Below are positions 1 through 6,288 of a stretch of 12,064 nucleotides of DNA, in pieces (the stretch's first letter is position 1; every line of letters begins with the position of its first letter). Under the pieces are notes generated by a model. That model was not told where the DNA came from. It was given only the letters and a program-made list of their open reading frames with translations, and ran no database searches. Source of the stretch: Clostridia bacterium (GTDB taxonomy: Bacteria; Bacillota_A; Clostridia; UBA1212); assembly GCA_017464985.1 (NCBI GenBank), contig JAFTXL010000183.1:1-12064 (forward strand), read 5' to 3'. Made by a program: the position numbers and the translations under genes.

Positions 1-756
1 CTCTATGTGTCCTACGGGAAGCGGTTCGTCAGGACAGATGACAAGAACAGTTCCTTTCTTTTCTTCTTCAAAAATAAATTCACGGCAGCGATTATATATT
101 TCATGACGGTGCGCCATTTTTTCAAGCAGCTTAGGGTATTTGCGCAACATGATTTTCGCGAGCGGCATCGCGCTGTTTTTCTTCTTTATATAATTTCTCG
201 GCTGGGTGAGAACTACAATATTACTTTCGTATCCGATGCTCATAAAATATTCAAGCGGTATTGAATCGGAAACACCGCCGTCAAGCATACGTTTGCCGCC
301 GACTTCGACAATTTTTGAGACAAGAGGCATTGATGCTGATGCGCGAATCCACTCCAGGTCTTCGTCATCACAGACATCACATTTGTGGTAGACTGGTTCT
401 CCGGTATCGACGTCAGTACACACCAAATGAAATTCCATCGGAGAGGAGGCAAATGTTTCAAAATCAAATATATCATGTTTTTTCGGTATTTCATGATAAG
501 CAAATTCCGCTCCGTATATGTTTCCTGTTTTTATAAGCGAACGGAAGCTGCAGAATCTGGGGTCATTACAGAATCTCATATTGTAGCGTATAACTCTGCC
601 GGGCTGGTTTGATTTATAATTACAGCCGAAAGCAGCTCCTGCGGACACACCTATCATACCGTCAAATTGTATGCCGTTTTCCATCATCACATCAGTAACA
701 CCTGCGGTGAACATTCCGCGCATAGCGCCGCCCTCTAATACAAGTCCTTTTTTCAT
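1..756 (-). CDS. Patatin-like phospholipase family protein (3' end outside window)
   Basis: Read on the minus strand from ATG 756-754, the frame is open to the window edge, giving 252 residues without a stop. The catalytic features of a bacterial patatin (serine-aspartate dyad lipid acyl hydrolase) are visible: an N-terminal strand followed by the oxyanion loop EGGAMRG (residues 8-14), the nucleophile elbow GVSAG with Ser38, and the DGG motif with Asp159. There is no signal peptide, so a cytoplasmic enzyme of the YjjU type is expected. The start is supported by GGAGGTG at 769-763 (minus), six bases upstream. The usual length in this family is about 280-300 residues, so only a short C-terminal piece should be missing. 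The gene is divergent from the membrane protein at 959. Family assignment is firm; the lipid substrate is unknown. Confidence 0.93.
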   Translation of the reverse strand, partial: MKKGLVLEGGAMRGMFTAGVTDVMMENGIQFDGMIGVSAGAAFGCNYKSNQPGRVIRYNMRFCNDPRFCSFRSLIKTGNIYGAEFAYHEIPKKHDIFDFETFASSPMEFHLVCTDVDTGEPVYHKCDVCDDEDLEWIRASASMPLVSKIVEVGGKRMLDGGVSDSIPLEYFMSIGYESNIVVLTQPRNYIKKKNSAMPLAKIMLRKYPKLLEKMAHRHEIYNRCREFIFEEEKKGTVLVICPDEPLPVGHIE

Positions 757-792
757 CTTGCGCACCTCCGAAAAATAGTCTCAAGCTGTTGG

Positions 793-830
793 ATAATGGG
801 GCATTATATCACAAACCTGTATTTTTTCAA
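793..830 (-). promoter_or_regulatory. Promoter of the patatin-like gene with overlapping dyad
   Basis: On the minus strand there is TTGAAA (830-825), a 16-base spacer and a consensus TATAAT (808-803), preceded by TGTGA, so it is also an extended -10. Transcription should start near 796. The dyad ATAATG-GGG-CATTAT at 793-807 covers most of the -10 and the predicted start, so a repressor could sit there. No regulator is identified. Confidence 0.7.
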
Positions 831-875
831 ACTGCTTCTTCAATAGATTTAATGATGATTTTACATACATTTAAC

Positions 876-904
876 TTGTTCGGTAATATTACTTAGTTTA
901 CAAT
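876..904 (+). promoter_or_regulatory. Candidate promoter of the 959 membrane protein gene
   Basis: TTGTTC (876-881), a 17-base spacer, then TACAAT (899-904; five of six consensus bases). The predicted start near 911 gives a leader of about 48 bases. The -35 is weak. It is back to back with the patatin promoter in the 757-958 gap, which shows nothing else. Confidence 0.5.
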
Positions 905-958
905 TATTTCATAATAAATACATGTATTTGCAGTCAGATGTTTTAATCGAGGTGAAAT

Positions 959-2047
959 ATGATGTTTAATAGGTCGTATGAAAAACAGAAAATAAGTTTA
1001 CTTCTTTTCCTTAAAAGATTGGTTTTGTATTTAGCAGGAGCCTCTTTTTTTGCTGTGTGTTTTGCGTGCTTGCACGAGCCGATGGCATTCGGATACGGAA
1101 GATACGATGATACAGAGACGGTGAGGATGATATGCGGAACAGGACTGAATTTATTCTGGTTTTATTATATACTTGTAATTGTACGTCAGGATTATCTCCA
1201 TATATTGTGGGAGGTTGACCTTCCTATACACAGGGATAAAAACTTTTTTCCGAGACAAAAAGAGTTGGTCAGGTACTATACGGGTCTTTTAATTATTCCG
1301 TTTGTGATTGTACTCATAATATTTGTTTCAGCATTTGATATGTTCTCCGAAGATTTTGCAACAGATGATTTCGGATACCCGGTAGGAATCGCGCGCGATA
1401 CGTTTCTGGTGATTTATTATGTTCCTTATGTAATAACAGGCAACTTGTACATTTCCGCGGGAGTGTCGCTGTTGATATGCGTAATGATCGGTTTTTTCAG
1501 GCTTATATTACCTCTTGTAATATGGGCAAAGCCGGGTTCAAAGTTTCAGAATCTTGTTTACTACATAAAGTACAGAAGCAGATATGCAGTCTTTAAATTG
1601 AATAAGGGCAGCCATGACAGTCCTATTGAAGTGGTTCCGCTGAGCGAATACAGGGTATATCTGAATCTGAAAAGCTTTTCAAAAGACTTGACACGTTACT
1701 ACGGATGCTGCGTTGACAGAGAGTGCTTCGGAAGTGAATTAAAGAAGATTATCATTGCGCCGATATGCCTGCCGGAAAATGTAAAACATAAAGGAAAAAT
1801 TAAAGAATGCTGCTATATTTCAAAAAATCATAAGTTTGCCATAGTGTGGAAGAATATAGACTTTGAGCTGTACCGTGTTTCTCCCCGAGGAGTGCGAATA
1901 GAAATGATGCATGAATGTATGGAAGCCGCAGCTGATATGATTTACATTAATCTTGATTCTTTTGATAAAATCGGCGCAGTCGAAGAAATGAGACGCACCG
2001 CGGATATGGCGTATCCGCATCCGTCGAGGATAAAGAGAGGCAGCTGA
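959..2047 (+). CDS. Unrecognised multi-pass membrane protein
   Basis: This is a 362-residue protein (361 if the second ATG at 962 is used, which lies at a better distance from GAGGTGA at 949-955). The N-terminal half is membrane: hydrophobic segments at about residues 17-37, 56-76, 107-127 and one or two between 147 and 190. The C-terminal half (about 195-362) is soluble and mixed alpha/beta, with several cysteines (for example CC near 249-250), but I see no pattern that defines a metal site or catalytic centre. There is no signal peptide other than the first membrane segment. I do not recognise the family. It is alone on its strand, divergent from the patatin gene and convergent with yitT, so context gives no role. 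A sensor or membrane-anchored regulator is possible but unsupported. Confidence 0.8.
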   Translation: MMFNRSYEKQKISLLLFLKRLVLYLAGASFFAVCFACLHEPMAFGYGRYDDTETVRMICGTGLNLFWFYYILVIVRQDYLHILWEVDLPIHRDKNFFPRQKELVRYYTGLLIIPFVIVLIIFVSAFDMFSEDFATDDFGYPVGIARDTFLVIYYVPYVITGNLYISAGVSLLICVMIGFFRLILPLVIWAKPGSKFQNLVYYIKYRSRYAVFKLNKGSHDSPIEVVPLSEYRVYLNLKSFSKDLTRYYGCCVDRECFGSELKKIIIAPICLPENVKHKGKIKECCYISKNHKFAIVWKNIDFELYRVSPRGVRIEMMHECMEAAADMIYINLDSFDKIGAVEEMRRTADMAYPHPSRIKRGS

Positions 2048-2094
2048 AAAAGGGAAGTATTTTTGCTCGTTGTTTTCACCTTTTGCATACATCA

Positions 2095-2997
2095 CTATAG
2101 AAGTTTTATGTTATTTTTTGTGGATGAATATGTGCTTTTGAACACATCCGCAACTTCAGTTATTGTCATATATGCATGTTCATCAATGGTGTGAACCGTA
2201 TTTCTCACGCGGGATATCTGAAAACGGTTTACTACAAAGTATATTACTGTTTTATCTGAGTTTGAGTAGCCGCCTTTTGCAGCCATTTTTGTTATACCGC
2301 TGCCAAAGATTTCCATGAGCGCGTCGCCTATTTCATCAGGTTTGTCTGTTATAATCATGACACTCTTTGAACGGTCAAAACCATCAACAATAAAGTCTAC
2401 TGTTTTCAGCGCAGCGCCGTATGTGACGATGGAATAAAGAGGAAGTATCCAGCTTTGTATTACAAAGCCGCATACAACATACAGAATAACATTATATGCC
2501 ATTACGAATGTGCCGACGGAAACACCGATTTTGTCGGCAAAAATAACAGCCATAACTTCTATCCCGTCGATAGCGCCGCCGAAGCGTATTACAAGACCGC
2601 TTCCGATACCTGATATCAAGCCTCCGAACAGCGCGCAAAGCAGAAGATCGTCACCTGCAAGCGGCGATGCAATGCTGACATCTATAGGGAGTACATCTGT
2701 AATAAGCCATGCGGACAAAGAGTAAACCGCAACGGCGTAGATAGAATAAATTGTAAAAGAAACACCTTGTTTTTTTAACCCGTAGAGGAACAAAGGTATA
2801 TTTAATATAATAAGAAATATTGAAAGCGTGAGATACTCGGGGGTGACCTGAGAAAGCAACATAGATGTACCTGAAATGCCACTGTCGTACAGTTTCACCG
2901 GTGATAAAAAAACAGTGACACCGAAAGCGTTTATTATACCGGCGATTGTCAGCACAACAAAATTTTTCAATCTAAGATTAGATAATGTCTTTTTCAT
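2095..2997 (-). CDS. YitT family membrane protein (YitT domain plus C-terminal DUF2179)
   Basis: This 300-residue protein has the normal length and layout for the family. An N-terminal membrane domain has hydrophobic segments at about residues 13-33, 57-75, 82-100, 118-138 and 165-195, and contains the typical glycine-rich GGAIDGIEVMA (140-150). A cytoplasmic C-terminal DUF2179 domain (about 210-290) starts at DRSKSVMIITDKP. The start is ATG 2997-2995, with GAGGTAA a few bases upstream. The AbrB-like small gene ends 22 bases upstream, so both probably share a transcript. Members are widespread in Bacillota and poorly characterised; transport is suspected from the topology, but the substrate is unknown. 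Its 3' end converges on the 959 gene with only 47 bases between them and no clear terminator. Confidence 0.93.
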   Translation of the reverse strand: MKKTLSNLRLKNFVVLTIAGIINAFGVTVFLSPVKLYDSGISGTSMLLSQVTPEYLTLSIFLIILNIPLFLYGLKKQGVSFTIYSIYAVAVYSLSAWLITDVLPIDVSIASPLAGDDLLLCALFGGLISGIGSGLVIRFGGAIDGIEVMAVIFADKIGVSVGTFVMAYNVILYVVCGFVIQSWILPLYSIVTYGAALKTVDFIVDGFDRSKSVMIITDKPDEIGDALMEIFGSGITKMAAKGGYSNSDKTVIYFVVNRFQISRVRNTVHTIDEHAYMTITEVADVFKSTYSSTKNNIKLL

Positions 2998-3019
2998 ATT
3001 TACCTCATTAATATGTTTA

Positions 3020-3223
3020 TTATATATCTGTTTTTTTCAATATAATTTTATAATCTTCAAGGCTTATTTCAACCTTTGATTTGACTTTCATACCGGCTGA
3101 GTCCATGTAATTTTCAGGAATAAATACTCTTCTTTTACCGTCAATGAAAGCGTATTCCTTGTGAGAACCGCTGTCATGTCCTGCTGTTGTATTGAGAATT
3201 TCGCCGGCATCTGACAAATCCAT
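3020..3223 (-). CDS. Small AbrB/SpoVT-like DNA-binding protein
   Basis: The frame encodes 67 residues from ATG 3223-3221. Residues 29-64 read like an AbrB/MazE swapped hairpin: RRVFIPENYMDSAGMK has the family's R-V-x-I-P, then a G followed by a hydrophobic residue, and VEISLEDYKIILKK is the typical closing strand pair. AbrB-type proteins are dimeric transcription factors or antitoxin DNA-binding subunits. The start is uncertain: no good Shine-Dalgarno precedes this ATG, and the frame stays open upstream, where it becomes antisense to the next gene. It lies directly upstream of yitT on the same strand and is divergent from the 3333 gene, a common position for a local regulator. No toxin partner is adjacent. 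The fold call is from motif reading; the function is inferred. Confidence 0.6.
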   Translation of the reverse strand: MDLSDAGEILNTTAGHDSGSHKEYAFIDGKRRVFIPENYMDSAGMKVKSKVEISLEDYKIILKKTDI

Positions 3224-3250
3224 ATAACAGAGCAGTTGCCCTATCTCGAA

Positions 3251-3276
3251 AACAATTGTTAAACATTTTGTACAAA
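3251..3276. promoter_or_regulatory. Twin palindromes in the divergent promoter region (candidate operator)
   Basis: Two perfect 10-bp palindromes, AACAATTGTT (3251-3260) and TTTGTACAAA (3267-3276), have centres 16 bp apart. They lie between the AbrB-like gene and the membrane protein gene and cover the -35 region of the 3280-3288 promoter. They could be an operator, perhaps for the adjacent AbrB-like protein; this is inference from position. Confidence 0.4.
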
Positions 3277-3288
3277 CTGTGATATAAT
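3260..3288 (+). promoter_or_regulatory. Extended -10 promoter for the 3333 gene run
   Basis: Consensus TATAAT (3283-3288) with TGA just before it forms an extended -10. A partial -35 (TAAACA, 3260-3265; four of six) stands 17 bases upstream. Transcription should start near 3295, about 38 bases before the first ATG. The same TGTGATATAAT string occurs in the patatin promoter. Confidence 0.65.
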
Positions 3289-3332
3289 TTTTATGATTGC
3301 GGTGAATACAAATCATATGAGGAGTATAATTT

Positions 3333-3671
3333 ATGAGACGGATAAAAAGCAGCAACAGTTTTGTTATTTCATTATTGTTAAATATTTTTCTCAATATAGA
3401 CGGTGTTATTCCGGCAGTAATATTACTGATACTGCATTTTGTTTTTGACTGGTCAATACTGTGGTTTTGGGCAGCTCTCGTTGTGTGGTTTTTGTGGATA
3501 CTTATTTCCATGATAATACTCAGCTTTGTATCAGGGGTCGTCGATGGAAATACCGTGGAAAGAGAAAATAAAAATCCGTATTCGGTCGGGGCAAAAGATA
3601 CATTTGAAATAAGTCCGGATGATTGCATTGAGGTAAGAGAAAATAAAACAGGAGATGATGAAAATGTCTGA
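3333..3671 (+). CDS. Small two-pass membrane protein, unknown function
   Basis: This 112-residue protein starts at ATG 3333, with AGGAG at 3320-3324 eight bases upstream. It has two long hydrophobic stretches (about residues 9-36 and 41-69), the second rich in tryptophan, and then an acidic, charged tail of about 43 residues that should face the cytoplasm. I recognise no family. It is first in a plus-strand run, and its stop overlaps the start of the zinc-ribbon gene by eight bases, so translational coupling and a joint role in the membrane with the zinc-ribbon and TPM proteins are likely. Confidence 0.82.
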   Translation: MRRIKSSNSFVISLLLNIFLNIDGVIPAVILLILHFVFDWSILWFWAALVVWFLWILISMIILSFVSGVVDGNTVERENKNPYSVGAKDTFEISPDDCIEVRENKTGDDENV

Positions 3672-4752
3672 ATTGCTGAACTATAAGTGTCCTTGCTGTG
3701 GAGGTGCAATAGAGTTTGACAGTTCTTTGCAGAAGATGAAGTGCCCTTATTGTGACACAGAATATGAAATGGAAATATTAAAGGGGTATGACGAAGATTT
3801 AAAGACTGATGCTCCTGATGAATTTAATTGGGAGACACAGCCCGGAAGCGAGTGGCAGGACGGAGAGGCCGACGGAATAGCAGTCTATATTTGTAATTCC
3901 TGCGGCGGTGAGATAGTAGGCGAAGAAACTACAGCGGCGATGCATTGTCCTTTCTGCTCAAATCCTGTTGTAATGTTAGGAAAGTTAGCCGGCGACTTGA
4001 GACCCGATTACGTAATTCCGTTTAAACTCGACAAAAAGGCTGCTATGGAAGGGCTGAAAAAGCATTTGCAGGGTAAGCGTCTTATTCCGAAATTGTTTAA
4101 GGACGAGAACCGTATCAAAGAAATCAAAGCAATGTATGTGCCTTTTTGGCTTTTTGATGCTGATACAGATGCAAAAATACGTTACAAAGCAACACGTGTA
4201 CGGCATTGGAGCGACAGCAGATATGATTACAGGGAAGTATCTTTTTATTCGGTGTTCAGAAGCGGTTCAATAGACTTTGAACGTGTACCGGTTGACGGTT
4301 CCCAAAAGATGCCCGATGACCTTATGGAATCAATTGAGCCGTACAATTTTGCCGATGCCGTTGATTTTCAGACAGCGTATCTTTCCGGATATCTTGCGGA
4401 CAGATACGATGTGAAAGCAGAGGAAAGCATCATAAGGGCAAATGAGCGTATAAAGAAGAGTACGGAGCAGGCATTTGAAGAGACCGTACACGGATACACA
4501 ACGCTTGTTCCCGAAAGCAGCAATGTGAAAATAGCAAACGGCAAAGCAAAATACGCGCTTTTGCCTGTGTGGATTCTCAATACAAAATGGCAGGATAAGG
4601 ATTACATATTTGCTATGAACGGACAGACGGGAAAGTTTGTCGGAGATCTGCCTGTTGACAAAAAGGCAGCAAAAAAATGGACAGCCGGGCTTACTGCGTT
4701 ATTCGCAGCAATAACATATGCATTGGCTTGGCTTATTTGGTTCCTGAAATGA
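3664..4752 (+). CDS. Double zinc-ribbon, C-terminally membrane-anchored protein (TFIIB-type zinc-ribbon family)
   Basis: Two four-cysteine ribbons are clear: Cys9/Cys12 with Cys27/Cys30 (KCPCC ... KCPYC) and Cys77/Cys80 with Cys95/Cys98 (CNSC ... CPFC). A long soluble region follows, with repeated aromatic strands (about 110-330), and the protein ends in one hydrophobic segment (about 339-362) running to the last residue. I chose ATG 3664 (362 residues) because AGGAG at 3650-3654 is nine bases away; ATGs at 3655 and 3658 are too close to it. The family is often annotated as a TFIIB-type zinc ribbon or loosely as a PriA-like helicase, but no helicase motif is present here. A TPM-domain gene follows 13 bases later, as in many Bacillota. 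Cellular role unknown. Confidence 0.9.
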   Translation: MSELLNYKCPCCGGAIEFDSSLQKMKCPYCDTEYEMEILKGYDEDLKTDAPDEFNWETQPGSEWQDGEADGIAVYICNSCGGEIVGEETTAAMHCPFCSNPVVMLGKLAGDLRPDYVIPFKLDKKAAMEGLKKHLQGKRLIPKLFKDENRIKEIKAMYVPFWLFDADTDAKIRYKATRVRHWSDSRYDYREVSFYSVFRSGSIDFERVPVDGSQKMPDDLMESIEPYNFADAVDFQTAYLSGYLADRYDVKAEESIIRANERIKKSTEQAFEETVHGYTTLVPESSNVKIANGKAKYALLPVWILNTKWQDKDYIFAMNGQTGKFVGDLPVDKKAAKKWTAGLTALFAAITYALAWLIWFLK

Positions 4753-4765
4753 TGGGAGGTACATG

Positions 4766-5587
4766 ATGAAAAAGAATTATTTAGTTTTATTATTTGTTTT
4801 GATTTTTTCAATGTGCTTTTCAGTCAGCGCATTTGCGTCAAGTGACAGTTTCGGCAGTGATTCACAGGCGAGAGTAATTGATGATGCGGATATTTTGTCA
4901 GACAGCGAAGAGGAAGACCTTCTGGATTATGCCGACAGTGTCAGTGAAGAATATGAGTTTGATATTGTTATCGTCACTACGGGTAGTTTGGGCGGAAAAT
5001 CACCGATGAGTTATGCTGATGATTATTTTGATTATAACGGTTACGGGTACGGAGATACCACTGACGGAATTTTATTCCTTGTCAGCATGGAGGACAGAGA
5101 TTGGTGGATGTCAACGTCCGGGTACGGTATAACTGCGTTTACAGATGCCGGACTTGAGTACATAGACGAGCAGGTTATAGACTATTTGAACGACGGCGAT
5201 TACAAAGAGGCTTTCGATGAATTTATTAGAATTTGCGATGATTTTCTTGAGCAGGCAGAAAAAGGCGAACCGTATGATTATTCAAATCTGCCTAAAGAAC
5301 TTCTTTCATGGCTTTGGATTCCGGGTTCTATTCTGATAGGACTTGTGATTGCGTTTATATGTGTAGGCGTAATGAAATCGAAGCTCAGGACTGTCAGAAG
5401 TCAGCCTGCCGCAAACAGCTATGTAAAAGCAGGCAGTATGCAGCTCAGGGAACAGCGCGATTTGTTTTTGTACAGAACTGTTACAAAGCGTCCTAAGCCC
5501 AAAAACTCGGGTTCCGGTTCGGGAGGCAGCAGGACACATTCAAGTTCGTCGGGTTCATCTCACGGCGGCAGAGGCGGAAAATTCTGA
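4766..5587 (+). CDS. TPM domain (YgcG-like) protein with signal peptide and membrane anchor
   Basis: This is a 273-residue protein. Residues 1-25 are a signal peptide (lysines, hydrophobic core, VSAFA cleavage-like end). Residues 36-165 match a TPM domain, opening with RVIDDADILSDSEEEDL and continuing with DIVIVTT and DGILFLVSMEDRDWW. A single membrane segment lies at about 183-204. The tail is low complexity, rich in Gly, Ser and His, ending SSHGGRGGKF, a common ending in this family. The domain should lie outside the membrane. Start 4766 is preferred over the ATG three bases earlier because GGAGG (4755-4759) is six bases from it. TPM domains are linked in plants to photosystem II repair; the bacterial role with zinc-ribbon partners is unsettled. 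Confidence 0.92.
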   Translation: MKKNYLVLLFVLIFSMCFSVSAFASSDSFGSDSQARVIDDADILSDSEEEDLLDYADSVSEEYEFDIVIVTTGSLGGKSPMSYADDYFDYNGYGYGDTTDGILFLVSMEDRDWWMSTSGYGITAFTDAGLEYIDEQVIDYLNDGDYKEAFDEFIRICDDFLEQAEKGEPYDYSNLPKELLSWLWIPGSILIGLVIAFICVGVMKSKLRTVRSQPAANSYVKAGSMQLREQRDLFLYRTVTKRPKPKNSGSGSGGSRTHSSSSGSSHGGRGGKF

Positions 5588-5649
5588 GTGAGATGCTGTG
5601 GCCAAAATGTAAATGGGTTTGATAATTGGTATTTATAGGAGAAATAGTT

Positions 5650-6198
5650 TTGAAAATATTGATTGCGTCGGATATTCACGGTTCGGCATACTATTGTAAA
5701 AAATTGATAGAAGCATACAAAACGGAAAAAGCGGACAAACTTTTGCTCTTGGGAGATATTCTGTATCACGGCCCGAGAAACGATTTGCCTGAAGAGTATG
5801 CTCCGAAAGAGGTTATACAGATGCTGAACCGGATGAAGAAAGAAATTCTGTGTGTCCGCGGAAACTGTGATACTGAAGTTGACCAAATGGTGCTTGAGTT
5901 TCCAGTGATGGCAGAGTACAGCTTTATGTATGACGGAAACCGTATGATTTTCATAACACACGGACATAAATTCAATGAAAGCAATTTGCCGATGCTGAAT
6001 AAGGGCGATGTACTGCTGAACGGACATACGCATGTGCCGAAATGTACGGAACATGAAGATTATATATACATAAATCCCGGTTCTGTTTCAATCCCGAAAG
6101 AATCGTCAGAGCACAGCTATATGATTTATGAAAATTCGGAATTTGTGTGGAAAAATCTGGACGGAGAGGAATATATGAGATATAAACCTGCTCGATAA
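5650..6198 (+). CDS. yfcE: YfcE family metallophosphodiesterase, TTG start
   Basis: This is a calcineurin-like phosphodiesterase of 182 residues, nearly the length of E. coli YfcE (184). All metal-site motifs are visible: DIH (Asp8, His10), GD (Asp36), GNCD (Asn72), THGH (His104) and GHTH (His126, His128). The HGPRN, VRGNCD, EVDQM and NPGSVSIPK stretches match E. coli YfcE closely. The start is TTG at 5650: AGGAG (5637-5641) stands eight bases upstream, and the protein then begins KILIASDIHG exactly where the family begins. No ATG is available there. The E. coli enzyme hydrolyses artificial phosphodiesters in vitro; the natural substrate is unknown. It follows the TPM gene by 62 bases with no terminator between, so read-through is possible. 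Confidence 0.95.
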   Translation: MKILIASDIHGSAYYCKKLIEAYKTEKADKLLLLGDILYHGPRNDLPEEYAPKEVIQMLNRMKKEILCVRGNCDTEVDQMVLEFPVMAEYSFMYDGNRMIFITHGHKFNESNLPMLNKGDVLLNGHTHVPKCTEHEDYIYINPGSVSIPKESSEHSYMIYENSEFVWKNLDGEEYMRYKPAR

Positions 6199-6245
6199 AT
6201 ATTTTTCCTTTAAATCGGTAACAATAATACCCCAAGGAGTTATAA

Positions 6246-6265
6246 AATAATTTATATAAATTATT
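6246..6265. promoter_or_regulatory. Perfect 20-bp A/T palindrome in the adhE leader
   Basis: Two 10-bp arms, AATAATTTAT and ATAAATTATT, meet without a spacer, 23 bases before the adhE start. It has no G or C, so it is a poor terminator; an operator or promoter-melting element is more likely. A weak promoter (GTAACA 6218-6223, 17 bases, TATAAA 6241-6246) ends at its left edge. Confidence 0.45.
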
Positions 6266-6288
6266 ATGTTAATAAACAGGGGGTATTT

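Noticed and set aside
1388..1399. 12-bp palindrome ATCGCGCGCGAT inside the 959 gene
   Set aside because: Palindromes of this length are expected by chance a few times in a window of this size, and it lies within ordinary coding sequence.
2048..2094. Bidirectional terminator between the convergent 959 gene and yitT
   Set aside because: I looked for a stem followed by a T run and found no convincing pairing in these 47 bases.
3224..3709. N-terminal part of the long minus-strand frame ending at 3020
   Set aside because: This part is antisense to the 3333 and 3664 genes, which have good ribosome sites and protein-like sequences. Only the last 67 codons resemble a real protein.
6246..6265. Terminator of yfcE
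   Set aside because: The palindrome has no G or C and no T run after it, so it is a poor intrinsic terminator.
6217..6280. Rex operator upstream of adhE
   Set aside because: TGTTAATAAACA and nearby TAACAATAAT resemble half sites, but no pair fits the Rex consensus with correct spacing.
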